From assembly GCF_050003625.1 (NCBI RefSeq), contig NC_134398.1, positions 115,916,145-115,980,144 of the forward strand: a DNA stretch of 64,000 nucleotides, read 5' to 3'. Under the pieces are notes generated by a model, which saw nothing but the letters and a program-made list of their open reading frames with translations, was not told where the DNA came from and searched no databases. A program made the translations under genes and the position numbers. Position 1 is the first letter of the stretch; each line of letters starts with the position of its first letter. Positions 1-10,290 of the stretch are shown here, in pieces. Source of the stretch: Haematobia irritans. Taxonomy: Eukaryota; Arthropoda; Insecta; Diptera; Muscidae.

Positions 1-532
1 ATCCACCTGTATACACGCACGTATCCTGCCTGAGATTTATTCATACGCACGAGAGCCTAGCTGTGATGGCTGAAGGACCAAAAAAATAAAGTCACGTGTA
101 GCCTGGTCGGAAGTGGTGGGTGAGGCTGTTATAGGAAGTACGCGTCGCCATGTGTATGTGTGAGGAATGGCGTGGTATGTGCTGTTGTTAGTTATTGTTT
201 TCATTCACATAAATTATCCGACTGTAGACAATCACATCAATCAAGGTGTTGCGTTGTCGTCAGCCTGGACACATACACGAAACACTATCATGAAGTGCTG
301 GAAGGACTTTTTCTTTTATGAATTATTTCAAATGTATGTCACCCAAGGAGCGATTAAAAGTTTCCACAAATTTTTCATTGTGTGGTTCTAATGAAATTGG
401 TCTGCATTCCTTGCCAAGACATGGAAATACAATTGGAGCATTCTAATCGTGATCCAGTCTTTATTATGACCACAAGGAAAGGAAATGGAAAACAAATTCA
501 AAACAGATAACAGTGAATTCGATTTTGTTGTC
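1..532. other. no gene seen
   Basis: I see no recognisable gene or repeat here. A short open frame at 167-391 has no recognisable domain, is flanked by low-complexity DNA and is most likely chance. Confidence 0.5.
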
Positions 533-576
533 CACAGTATATAATTATGGACCGATATAGGTCAATTTTTGTGATT
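533..576 (-). repeat. HINE-A fragment (part of one 153-bp unit)
   Basis: The words ATAATTATGGACCGATATAG and GTCAATTTTTGTG match the core of the 153-bp HINE-A unit that is intact at 52.6-53.2 kb. Only about 44 bp survive, so this is a relic. Confidence 0.5.
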
Positions 577-616
577 GCGAGTGTCTCGAGTTTAGAACGC
601 ATGAGACACAAAATGA

Positions 617-839
617 CACCCAAAGAAAAAATACTTTCCTCCGGAACGAAATATTAGACAAAAAAAATCCCTTTTCTCATAATGGATGTCCTTGACGAAC
701 ACACCGAATTTATGACAAGCGATACAACGATTGTCTCTAATATTTTTTGTTTGCTCTTTAAGAAAATTGCTTTCCGTCAAAAGAAGACGTTGCTTGTCTA
801 AAATTTCGTTTCTCAGAAAAGAAAATTCTTCTTTCAGTG
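617..839. mobile_element. MITE with long imperfect terminal inverted repeats
   Basis: The left end starts CACCCAAAGAAAAAATAC and the right end, read on the minus strand, starts CACTGAAAGAAGAATTTT. Both continue to ACGAAATNTTAGACAA, giving an imperfect inverted repeat of about 47 bp around a short unique centre. A TA follows the right end; the left flank is TGA rather than TA. The ends resemble those of family E, so this may be an internally deleted relative. No coding capacity. Confidence 0.6.
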
Positions 840-841
840 TA

Positions 842-1194
842 TAACAAAAACAAACCTCAGTGATGATGATTCGCGTCCTTGATTTAAAGCTTATTCTGAA
901 ATTCAGAAAACATACCTATGAGAAACGGACCGTTGTGTGACTTGTCTCTGATGTGCATGGGCCAGTCCCAGTCTGAGACTGGGACGTATTGAAGATATCG
1001 GTCACTTTAACGTGGGTTTGTCATTGAGGGGATACATTTACACTTTAGGATACCACTTGGACTCACTGCAAATGACACGTCCTTGGACAACTCTTAAGAT
1101 CATGTTTCATTTTGAGCATTTGAATCGCATCAAAAAGGAAAAACTCTTGGAATATGTTGAACAATATATTATTCTGATCAAAAGTCAATGTATT
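842..1194. other. no gene seen
   Basis: Unassigned AT-rich DNA. Nothing recognised on either strand. Confidence 0.4.
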
Positions 1195-2168
1195 ATATAT
1201 TAGAGTTGTGTTTGAATTTCAAACTTTTATCACCACAAATTTTTTGTATTTTTTTTTTTTGCAATAACAAAATATAATTTTTCTTCCAAAATCACAGTCC
1301 ATTGCTTTGCTGACTTGTCTTTAATAAGACAGATTTTGAAGTTTCATAGTGCAAATGTAATACAGTAGTATGCAATGGCGGACATCTTTTCGAAATCTTG
1401 CGAAATTTTTTGGGATATATTTAAAATAACATTTACTTTCGCTTCGAAAACTTGTATTTTTTCGATTCCCCGCCTATATGCGAAAGGTAAAATTTATAAA
1501 ATCTAATAAATTTTTCTACATTGTTTGTATTACAGAAAAAGGTGCTAAGAACTAAATAAACCTTGTTGAAGTGAGAAAGATGTGAGGGTAGATTCAATTG
1601 GCCAGAAAAATAAAAAAATAAGATTAATGGTTGTAAGTTATACGAAAAGAGGATGCATAGTGCACAGTGGTGGTGAAAAATGGTTTAATTTGGGAAGAAT
1701 AATTCTCGTATATAAATTCTATAAGGAATTACATAAAAGACCCAATTTAAATCATCTCAGCCGGCCAGATCTCACTAAAGACTATGGAAATGTGTAGTGG
1801 CCAACACTGAAACATATGTATAGTCAGCTTGCGGAATTGGTATCTGGTATTTTCTTTATAGTACCTTAATAGTATCAATGCGCTTAATCCTCCTGTCCAA
1901 TAAGCTCGAATAAATATTGTAATAATATGTAGTTTAAATGACTTGTACATTAAACCAGTCTGCATTGATTTGTTATCAGGCTAACATAAAAAATGTTTTT
2001 TTTTTAGTTAGTCTTTATGAAATTGTTTGCACATCCTGTGAAAGAATCAACGTTTATCACAAAATGTTTATACTTTCCTTCCAAACAAACTTCCTTACAG
2101 CGAAAAACAAATGGAAAATGATATTTGTTTGTCTAAAATTTCTTAGCGATAGGTTATTCTTTTGCGTG
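1195..2168 (-). mobile_element. decayed family E element (copy E3)
   Basis: Read on the minus strand this follows the intact E copies at 9980 and 34830. The terminal CACGCAAAAGAATAACC lies at 2152-2168, followed by the ACAAACAAATATC / TTCCTTACAGCG region. The internal TTACAGAAAAAGGTGCTAAG box is at 1531-1550, and the distal part (TCTTTAATAAGACA) is near 1318. A TA follows the right terminus. The two tRNA-like modules of the intact copies are almost lost; only CGATTCCCCGCC and GCGAAAGG near 1462-1487 remain. The left end is unclear, so that boundary is approximate. Confidence 0.6.
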
Positions 2169-2398
2169 TATATATAAAAATTGCGACAAACTGTAGCACT
2201 GATACTAGTCCTAGTGATAGCAACCTTTAATTTTGTAGTTACTATTAAAAATTTGAAGTCATTTTTTATACCCTCCATCATAGGATGGGGGTATATTAAC
2301 TTTGTCATTCCGTTTGTAACACATCGAAATATTGCTCTAAGACCCCATAAAGTATATATATTCTGGGTCGTGGTGAAATTCTGAGTCGATCTAAGCAT

Positions 2399-2436
2399 GT
2401 CCGTCCGTCCGTCCGTCCGTCCGTCCGTCCGTCCGT
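2399..2436. repeat. (GTCC)n microsatellite inside HINE-A1
   Basis: About nine uninterrupted GTCC units directly follow GATCTAAGCAT. A tract at this place is a standard part of DINE-1-type elements. The same tract, shorter, recurs as GACG units in the minus-strand HINE copies near 53336 and 60508. Confidence 0.9.
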
Positions 2437-2499
2437 TGAAATCACGCTAACTTCCGAACGAAACAAGCTATCGACTTGAAACTTGGCACAAGTAGTTGT

Positions 2500-4160
2500 T
2501 ATTGATGTAGGTCGGATGGTATTGAAAATGGGCCATATCGGTCCACTTTTACGTATAGCCCCCATATAAAGGGACCCTCAGATTTGGCTTGTGGAGCCTC
2601 TAACAGAAGCATATTTCATCCGATCCGGCTGAAATTTGGTATATGGTGTTGGTATATGGTCTCTAGCAACCATGCAAAAATTGGTCCGCATCGGTCCATA
2701 ATTATATATAGCCCCCATATAAACCGATCCCCAGATTTGGCTTGCGGAGCCTAAAAGAGAAGCAAATTTCATCCGATCCGGCTGAAATTTGGTACATGGT
2801 GTTGGTATATGGTCTCTAACAACCATGCAAAAATTGGTCCACATCGGTCCATAATTATATATAGCCCCCATATAAACCGATCCCCAGATTTGGCTTGCGG
2901 AGCCTCAAAGAGAAGAAAATTTCATCCGATCCGGCTGAAATTTGGTACATGATGTTGGTATATGGTCTCTAACAACCATGCAAAAATTGGTCCATATCGG
3001 TCCTTAATTATATATAGCCCCTATATAAACCGATCCCCAGATTTGGCTTGTGGAGCCTCTAAGAGAACCATATTTTATCCGATCCGGCTGAAATTTGGTA
3101 CATGGTGTTGGTATATGGTCTCTAACAATCATGCACAAATTGGTCCACATCGGTCCATAATTATATATAGCCCCCATATAAACCGATCCCCAGATTTGGC
3201 TTGCGGAGCCTCAAAGAGAAGCAAATTTCATCCGATTCGGCTGAAATTTGGTACATGATGTTGGTATATGGTCTCTAACAATCATGCAAAAATTGGTCCA
3301 CATCGGTCCATAATTATATATAGCCCCCATATAAACCGATCCCCAGATTTGGCTTGCGGAGCCTAAAAGAGACGCAAATTTCATCCGATCCGGCTGAAAT
3401 TTGGTATATGGTGTTGGTATATGGTCTCTAGCAACCAAGCAAAAATTGGTCGCATCGGTCCATAATTATATATAGCCCCCATATAAACCGATCCCCAGAT
3501 TTGGCGTGCGGAGCCTCAAAGAGAAGAAAATTTCATCCGATCCGGCTGAAATTTGGTACATGATGTTGGTATATGGTCTCTAACAACCATGCAAAAATTG
3601 GTCCATATCGGTCCTTAATTATATATAGCCCCTACATAAACCGATCCCCAGATTTGGCTTGTGGAGCCTCTAAGAGAACCATATTTCATCCGATCCGGCT
3701 GAAATTTGGTACATGGTGTTGGTATATGGTCTCTAACAATCATGCACAAATTGGTCCACATCGGTCCATAATTATATATAGCCCCCATATAAACCGATCC
3801 CCAGATTTGGCTTGCGGAGCCTCAAAGAGAAGCAAATTTCATCCGATTCGGCTGAAATTTGGTACATGATGTTGGTATATGGTCTCTAACAACCATGCAA
3901 AAATTGGTCCACATCGGTCCATAATTATATATAGACCCCATATAAACCGATCTCCATATTTGGCTTGCGAAGCCTCAAAGAGGAGCAAATTGCATCCGAT
4001 CCGTCTGATATTTGGTACATGGTATTGGTATATGGTCTCTAACAACCTTGCAAAAATTCGTCCACATCGGTCCATAATTATATATAGCCCCCATATAAAA
4101 CATTCTCCAGATTTGACCTCCGGAGCCTCTTGGAGGAGCAAAATTCATCCGATCCGGTTC
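2500..4160 (+). repeat. 153-bp tandem repeat array of HINE-A1
   Basis: The word CCAGATTTGGCTTGCGGAGC or its variants starts at 2578, 2731, 2884, 3037, 3190, 3343, 3495, 3648, 3801, 3954 and 4107, so spacing is 153 bp with one 152-bp step. Each unit reads: gccggatcgg box, ATGGTCTCTAACAACCATGC, TTGGTCCACATCGGTCC, and the palindrome-like ATAATTATATATAG. Because 153 is 51 codons, stop-free frames run through several units on both strands and make protein-like repeats. These frames have no start context or domain and are not genes. A 610-bp higher-order repeat of four units is visible. Confidence 0.95.
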
Positions 4161-4252
4161 AAATTAGGAACGTGGTGTTAGTATATGGTCGCTAACAACC
4201 ATACCAAAAGTGGTCCAATCACACAAAAATTGGTCCATATCGGTTCATAATC

Positions 4253-4720
4253 ACTAGAGCCAAAAATAATCTACCAAAATTTTATTTCTATAGAAAATTT
4301 TGTCAAAATTTTATTTCTATAGAAAATTTTGTCAACATTTTATTTCTAGAGAAAATTTTGTTAAAATTTTATTCGGTTCATAATAAAATTTTCATCATTG
4401 TCAAAATTTTATTTCTATAGAAAATTTTGTCAAAATTTTATTTCTATAGAAAATTTTGTCAAAATTTTATTTCTATAGAAAATTTTGTTCAATTTTATTC
4501 GGTTCAAATTCATGGTTGCCACTCGAGCCAAAAATAATCTACCAAGATTTTATTTCTATAGAAAATTTTGTCAAAAGTTTATTTCTATAGAAAATTTTGT
4601 TAAAATTTTATTTCTGTAGAATTTTTTGTCAAAATGTTCTTTCTATAGAAAATTTTTATTTCTATAGAAAATTTTGTTAAAATTTTATTTCTGTAGAAAA
4701 TTTTGTCAAAATCTTATGTC
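4253..4720. repeat. 29-bp self-complementary tandem repeat array
   Basis: About a dozen copies of a unit made of TTTCTATAGAAA and AAAATTTTGTCAAAATTTT repeat at 29 bp. They fall in three blocks broken by CGGTTCATAATAAAATTTTC and by ATGGTTGCCACTCGAGCC. Both parts of the unit are palindromes, so the array is nearly the same on both strands. It lies in the 3' part of HINE-A1, probably as a nested element headed by GGTTGCCACTCGAGCCAAAA. Confidence 0.9.
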
Positions 4721-4930
4721 TACTTTGTCAAACTGAATTATATACGTATTGGATCGATCTTTTTTGATTTAATATATACCACGTATGGACTACCTTGCCA
4801 TCGGCAAGCGTTACCGCAACTTAAGTAATTCGATTGTGGATGGCAGTGTTTAGATGAAGTTTCTACGCAATCCATGATGGAGGGTACATAAGCTTCGGCC
4901 TGGCCGAACTTACGGCCGTATATACTTGTT

Positions 4931-5337
4931 GTTCTTGAAATAAACGAGCAGCATTTATTGGGTAGTGGTATTCATTTGTTTTTTCATCTATACTGAAAAA
5001 ATATTGTCGTAATCACAGAGATTACCTGTCCTATTAATTCCAATTCCATTTTTGCGTAGCATAAAATACGCATTTCTCCTATATAAAGATTTTTACATAA
5101 CCAAGAGATGATAAATTTCGACTTTAAAGGTATATGTTTACTAGAGCTGGCCGAAGGGGACGTTTGCACTAGTTTACAAAATAAATTGTTTTCATGTATA
5201 TTTGATGAGATGCGACTTTTCTTATGTATTTTCATCTGATGAATTCGATTTTTTTTTAATTTTTTATGAAATAGTTTTAGAGATATCCCGTTATTTTTAG
5301 TTTGTCGCTCTTTTTTCTCTAAACAAATTATATATAG
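4931..5337. other. no gene seen
   Basis: Spacer between HINE-A1 and the LINE fragment. ACTGAAAAAATATTGTCG near 4992 resembles a MITE end but no partner was found. Confidence 0.4.
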
Positions 5338-5354
5338 AGTTAGACGAACTTCTA

Positions 5355-5675
5355 ATGAGGAGACGTATTTCAGCCACACTAGGACAAGCAAACATACGAA
5401 GGTATGTGAACAGAGGCACTCCCCAACAAGGAGTTCTTTTACCTCTTCTTTGTAATATTGCTATAAACAACCTTCTGGTTTCCCTAGAAAAAGAAAGGTT
5501 AAAAGTGGTGGCATACGCAGATGATGTGTCTCTAGCAGTCGAAAAAACAACGGTAGCTTTGTGCTTGTGTAAAAAAACAATAGGAAAAAAGTGGGGACTA
5601 AAACCGAAAATTGTGCAAGTGGTTAGACCTAAAATTGTCCAGTGGTTAGACCTATATTGCTATATGGTGTTGTAG
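5355..5675 (+). pseudogene. LINE reverse transcriptase remnant
   Basis: A 106-residue open stretch holds the palm part of a non-LTR reverse transcriptase. RGTPQQGVLLPLLCN is a variant of the RGTPQGGVLSPLLWN seen in the other copy, and VVAYADDVSLAV carries a standard YADD catalytic box. The protein then jumps to KKTIGKKWGLKPKIVQ, skipping thumb residues that the other copy retains, so this is an internal deletion and the enzyme cannot work. The upstream fingers region and endonuclease are missing. The reading frame continues, shifted, in the next entry. Confidence 0.85.
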
Positions 5676-6565
5676 TCTGGTGGCCGGCACTTCAGCGGCC
5701 GACATGTTTAGATAAAGTTCAGCGTATGGCTTGCTTGTGTATCTCAGGCGCCTTCAGTAAGACAGGAGCATGCTCCCTTAATGTCATGCTGCATCTATTG
5801 CCTTTAGACATTTTGGCCAAACAGTCAGCTGCAACAACGGCTGTGCGGTTGCACGAGCTATCGCTGTGGTCGGAAAACAGGTACGGTCATAGTTCGGTCC
5901 TCAAAATAATGCCAGATGTGCCTAACGTAGTGGATTACACTTTGGCGAGTCCACTTTTCGACAAAAAGTTTGAGACTCTAATCCCCAACAGTGAGGCGTG
6001 GTGCACACAGACCCCGGGGAATAAAGAATATATAGATTTCTACACTAATGGCTCCAAATTGGATGGACAACTGGGGTTCGGAGTATATTCTAATGATCTG
6101 GAACTTCGAATAGCGAAAAGATTACCTAATCACTGTAGTGTTTTTCAGGCTGAAATATTAGCAATAAGAGAGGTGGCGAATTGGCTGAGAAGTAATGTTC
6201 CAAAAAATGTTGGCATTAATATATACTCAGACAGTCAACCTGCAATAAAATCCTTGGACTCTGTGTTCCTCAACTCGAAAACGGCCATCGACTGCCGCAA
6301 ATCTCTCAATGAGATGACTGAGCAGTACAATATTCACCTTATATGGGTGCCTGGCCATAGGAACATACCGGGGAACTGCGAAGCGGATGAGTTGGCAAGG
6401 CTAGGGACTACGTTACATATTCCAGGGGAACTAGAATTTGTTGGTATGCCCCTAGCTACCTGCAAGCTCATACTGTGTGAAAAGGCTGTTATGATGGCAA
6501 ATGTTCGATGGGAGAATTGCAAGGGTTGTAACGACACCAAGCAAATATGGCCCATTTCAACTTAA
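5642..6565 (+). pseudogene. LINE connection domain and RNase H, catalytic Asp lost
   Basis: The 307-residue open stretch begins in the post-RT region (LLYGVVVWWPALQRP, VQRMACLCISGAF) and leads into an RNase H domain. RNase H landmarks are YTNGSKLDG, FQAEILAIREVANWL, IYSDSQPAIKSL and the C-terminal EADELARLG. The first catalytic aspartate of the TDGS motif is Asn here and Asp in the copy at 40549-42378, so the RNase H should be inactive. The RNase H after the RT separates this LINE from Jockey and places it in the LOA/I group. It is non-functional, being cut off from its RT frame and 5' truncated. Confidence 0.85.
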
Positions 6566-6830
6566 ACCGCACACTAGATATGCTAGTGTTCTCAAGACGT
6601 CAGATATCACTCCTGATATGTGCTATAACGGATCGCTGTCTGATAGGCGATTTTGCAAAAACTATTGGCGCGAAGTATAATGACTGTTGTATGAGCTGCC
6701 ATGATGCAGTGGACAATTTTAGGGGCATATAGCTTTAGATTACTGGCGGACCTGGAAAGCGTTAACTTAACCAGTCTGCTAATGTTTTTGGAACAATCTG
6801 GTTGGTTCAACAGAAGAAAATAATCGAGAA
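6547..6830 (+). pseudogene. LINE ORF2 C-terminal Cys/His region, broken
   Basis: The frame following the RNase H encodes a segment parallel to the other copy: LNRTLDMLVFSRRQISLL, ITDRCLIGDFAKTIGAKY and CCMSCHDAVD. In the copy at 40177 the corresponding Cys/His motif continues as EKESIKYLLCECPAFC. Here the middle is deleted and the frame closes at 6732; GYSFRLLADLE-like coding is visible just downstream in another frame. This is the usual C-terminal zinc-knuckle-like tail of LINE ORF2 proteins. Confidence 0.7.
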
Positions 6831-6965
6831 GGATCAGCGGTTACAACTAGAAGTGCCCATATGTAATAGGTACTTTTAGTTTATGTGGTATCACAATGGA
6901 CTGAATAGTCTAAGTGAGCCTGAAATTTAATCGGGCTGCCGCTTTAACCAGACCAGACCAACCAG

Positions 6966-8049
6966 TGACTCGAACCTATATTGCCAGCACCATACGCGTT
7001 AACAGTCGCATTAGCACATTGCACCAACGGTGGAGTTGCCTTAACAACGTCTAACGATTATTTTAAGACTTTTCATGGCCAAAGAAAAACGAATGTCGTT
7101 CATGAAATCGTGAACACCTGTGGACGATATCATGAAAATTCCGTTTTGATTTGTTGTGAAGGCTTCCGTTTCATTTTGACACCGTCCGTTCATGATTGTG
7201 GAACGAAATTTTTTCACATCTTAAATTTTTTCAAAAGAGTTTGATATTACCATCTATATTTTATAAAATAATCAGTGAACGAAGGGAAAAGAAGATAAAA
7301 GAAAAAATAAACTAAAAACTACTAAAAAATATTGTCGTGCGACCAAAGATTTCATTTAGTTAAAATACGAATGCGAATTTTGCTTAGTATAGAAGAGGTA
7401 TCTTTCTGATATAACGTTTTTTCCTTGCCCAAAAGCATGGTAAAATTACTAAATTTACTACATCACAGTCAGCTGTTCAAAGCGGAGTACATCCAACTGT
7501 AAAAATGCCAAATGTGTTGTTATTATTGGTTACATTTTACATTGCACAGGTTACAATTGTCAAAAACATGTATGGTTACTATTGGTTACATAGGTAACTG
7601 TTGGTTACATAGGTTCCTAACTGGTAACTAAAGTTAACCCTTTCGACTCTAAAGTTTGTTGTGACAACTTTTTGTGTTTTGAGACTAACTGTCAGCGTTG
7701 TTTTGGTTCATAAAACTGTAACGAAATCTTTCATAAAGTTGTAACGAAATCAAGTTGAATAAAAAAGCTTATTTTATCGTCAATTAGCAAAATTTTTTCA
7801 TTAGTACACACGTGTCTCCAGAAAACAATATTTGCGGATTTGGAAAAGGTTTTTTTTATACATGTGACTTTTTACAAAAATTACAACAAAAATGTTGATA
7901 GTTTTTATTAAATTTGTTGTAGTACATATCAAATAAAATATTTGTGGAAGTCAAATCTTAGAATAGCCTGTGGGCAATTATGGTAGTAAATGTAAATATT
8001 TTTAGACATGGGACAGGGTTTGACAAACAATGATATTGAACAATTTTTG
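6966..8049. other. no gene seen; short GGTTAC-rich tract
   Basis: Unassigned DNA. Between 7526 and 7640 the words GGTTAC / TTGGTTACAT recur about six times on one strand, with GTAACT / GTTAAC complements nearby. No coding region is recognised. Confidence 0.4.
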
Positions 8050-8595
8050 AACTTCGATTGGGATTTCCCAGTAACGAGGAATGCGCCGATGATGTGGAAG
8101 ACATATTCATGTTCACGATCCAACACACGCCCACGATAAAATTCACACTCGCGGTAAAACAGAGACACAAAAAACACTCTCACGAACAACTCCACGTTCA
8201 TGATTAAATTCAAATTCATCGATTTTTATCACCGTCACGTATTTTATCACACTCACGTGATTCACGCGTAAATCACGTGAGTCGTGAACAAAATCCAAAG
8301 CAGCGCTGTTCGTGAATGGGACTAAAAAGAAATATGTCGTTCGTGGGCGATTCTTGAATGTGCGTGAATAAAATTTCTGCAAAATCAAGCTTACGAAAAA
8401 AATTAAGATTTAATTCTTACTCGTATGTTAAGTGAAATTAATTTCGGTGTTGAACTATATTCAATTTTTAATTTTGTTACTTTTGCTCACACCCGGTTAG
8501 AAAATGTCGTGAGTTTCGTCATTTCACGCACATTCATTTCGTGAATGTGCGTTCGTGTGAATGAAATTTTACTCACGCGCACACTCTAGTTAAAA
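8050..8595. repeat. cluster of CACG/CGTGA motifs, possible transposon ends
   Basis: CACG and CGTG occur far above what this AT-rich DNA would give. The 8-bp palindrome TCACGTGA occurs at 8253-8260 and again at 8273-8280. Around 8496-8590 GTCGTGAGTTTCGTCATTTC is followed by CACGCACATTCATTTCGTGA, an inverted repeat. Similar words (GTCGTTCATGAAATCGTGAAC) appear near 7096. The ordered inverted motifs suggest subterminal transposase-binding sites of an unidentified DNA transposon. I could not define its ends. Confidence 0.45.
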
Positions 8596-8779
8596 TGTAA
8601 ACAAAACAAACAAATATTTAATATCTTTTGTTTGTAAACAAATTTGTAAAATATTCTTAAATTTGTAAACAAAACTGACACTGGATGCACTTGAATTTTG
8701 TTGTTTTTAATTTTTTGTAATACTGCAACTACCTGGGAATTATTTTATTATGCCCAAAAGTCGATAAACTTTTCAATGA
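8596..8779. other. no gene seen
   Basis: AT-rich spacer with repeated GTAAACAAA words. Nothing else recognised. Confidence 0.35.
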
Positions 8780-9069
8780 AGTCATTTTGACTTTAGTCAA
8801 ACAAGTTTTTCTTTCATGCAAAGATACCAAGTTTTAAGTTAATAACCTAACTAGAAAGCTTCAATAACTCTGAATAAAAACGAAAACTTAAAATTAATGA
8901 AAAATTAAAATTTGGTTCCTAGAGTCCAGTACGCAAGACTCAAATTTAAAAGAGAATTGTGTCTTAAATGCATCCTTATTTCAATTCTCCGCTTTTTTGG
9001 CCAGGAATCGATACCAACATCATAATTGTAAGGACAAAATCTTTGGAACTGGTCGTGTTTTTTTCAGTG
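8780..9069 (-). mobile_element. MITE fragment related to the one at 38118-38785
   Basis: On the minus strand from 9069 the terminus CACTGAAAAAAACACG is followed by CCAAAGATTTTGTCCTTAC, GATTCCTGGCCAAAAAAGCG and a TTTAAATTT-rich body. This tracks the order in the element at 38118 (CACTCAAAAAAAAG, CAAAGATTTTGATCTTCC, GATTCCGAGCCAAAGATGCG). TA follows the right end. The left boundary is not resolved. Confidence 0.5.
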
Positions 9070-9209
9070 TATTTTTAAGGTTGGATAGAAGAGGAATTGA
9101 TTAAGGGAAAAGTGCATTTATATGATAATATCTTGAATAAGAACCAGGGATGAGAAATCAAATGTTTAAATTGTACCAACGAGAATAAAAAAGTGTAATT
9201 TTTGGGTTA
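9070..9209. other. spacer
   Basis: Short unassigned stretch, nothing recognised. Confidence 0.3.
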
Positions 9210-9705
9210 AAATTGTACCAAATTTCAAACATATTGGATGGGAATATCGTATATGGACCGATATCGACCAATTTTTGCATGGGTGTTTGAGGCCATATAT
9301 TAACATCACGTACCAAATTTTAACTGAATCAGATGAATTTTGGTCTTCCAAGAGGCTCCGGAGATCAAATCTGGTGATCGGTTTATATGGGGGCTATATA
9401 TAATTATGGACCGATGTGGACCAATTTTTGCATGGTTGTTAGAGACCATATACTAACACCATGAATTTCAGCCGGATCGGATGAAATTTGCTTCCCTTAG
9501 AGGCTCCGCAAGCCAAATCGGGCGATCGGTTTATATGGGGGCTATATATAATTATAGACCGATGTGAACCAATTTTTGCATGGTTATTAGAGACCATAAA
9601 CTAACACCATGTACCAAATTTCAGCCGGATCGGATGAAATTTGCTTCTCTTAAAGGCCTCGCAAGCCAAATTTGGGGGTCCGCATCCTATGGTGGAGGGT
9701 ATAAA
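9210..9705 (-). mobile_element. truncated HINE-A (copy A2)
   Basis: About three 153-bp units in minus orientation lead directly into the 5' terminus GCATCCTATGGTGGAGGGTATA. The TATATA box and GTCC microsatellite that normally lie between are deleted at GGGGGTCCGC|ATCCTATGG. The 3' hairpin end is absent, so the copy is truncated at that side. Confidence 0.8.
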
Positions 9706-9979
9706 AATGTGTTTCCCACAAATGTATTTGTTATCATATTTTCGTTTAAAAATATTCAGTCAAACACGCAACAAAACTGGGGATTTGAACACGAGCGATT
9801 CTGGAAATACCACAACACTTGCAATTTTGACTAAAAAGTTGTTAATAAGGCATTCAATATTGGAAATTCGTTTATTGAAAATAATTTTTCACTCAAGATT
9901 TCTCCATGATCTGGCAGAAGTTTCAACATGACCTCAGTATCAAGACTAAAGTTCAATGGAAATGCATCATAAAATCCTA
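9706..9979. other. no gene seen
   Basis: Spacer between HINE-A2 and E1. An open frame at 9580-9834 starts in the HINE repeat and is not a gene. Confidence 0.35.
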
Positions 9980-10290
9980 CACGCAAAAAAATAATTCTTT
10001 CCTCCCAAACGAAATTTTAGACAAACAAAGTTCGTTTCTCATTTCCTTTTCGTTGAAAGGAAGTGTATTTGGAAGAAAAGTATATACTTTTTGTGATAAA
10101 CGTTTATTCTTTTCCAGGATGTAAAAACAATTTCATAAAGACTAACTCAAAAAAAAAATTCTGGCTAATTGCATTTTCCCTCACATCTTTCTCACTTCCA
10201 CGAAGTTTTTTAGTTCTTAGCACCTTTTTCTGTAATACAAACAATGTAGAAGAAATTATACGATTTTATAAATTTTTAAAATTTTTTTAC

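Larger units (their letters stand above)
2267..4930 (+). mobile_element. HINE-A element, DINE-1/Helentron-like (copy A1)
   Basis: The 5' end is TATACCCTCCATCATAGGAT and the inverted counterpart CCATGATGGAGGGTA sits near the 3' end (4872-4886). The 3' end carries the palindrome TTCGGCCTGGCCGAA and finishes in ACTTGTT. Behind the 5' end come GACCCCATAAAGTATATATA, GAGTCGATCTAAGCATGTCC and a (GTCC)n tract. As remembered, this order matches Drosophila DINE-1/INE-1: subterminal repeat, TATATA box, GTCC microsatellite, tandem central block and 3' hairpin. No protein is encoded. It would need a Helentron replicase-helicase in trans, and none is seen in the window. At 2.66 kb it is long for the group because the tandem block is expanded and a 29-bp array is included. 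Confidence 0.75.
5338..6957 (+). mobile_element. 5'-truncated, internally deleted LOA-type LINE (copy L1)
   Basis: This is a defective relative of the longer LINE at 40037-44966, in the opposite orientation. It starts inside the reverse transcriptase at the segment matching AGACGAACT..CTAATGA of the other copy. It runs through RNase H and the cysteine-rich C-terminus and ends in the shared 3' tail (GTGAGCCTGAAATTTAATC, GGGCTGCC). About 90 codons of the reverse transcriptase are deleted after the YADD box, followed by a small duplication of the AAAATTGTCC region. Unlike the other copy it lacks a TTAGG-like tail and ends in ACCAGACCAGACCAACCAG. It lies 400 bp from HINE-A1 with no clear target-site duplication. 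Confidence 0.85.

Noticed and set aside
167..391. 74-codon frame near the window start
   Set aside because: Looks like chance; no domain, no partner exon.
2500..4160. CRISPR-like array of regular repeats
   Set aside because: Repeats are 153 bp and contiguous without unique spacers, in a eukaryotic transposon.
2962..4181. Several 75-100-codon frames with repeated peptides
   Set aside because: Same 153-bp repeat artefact.
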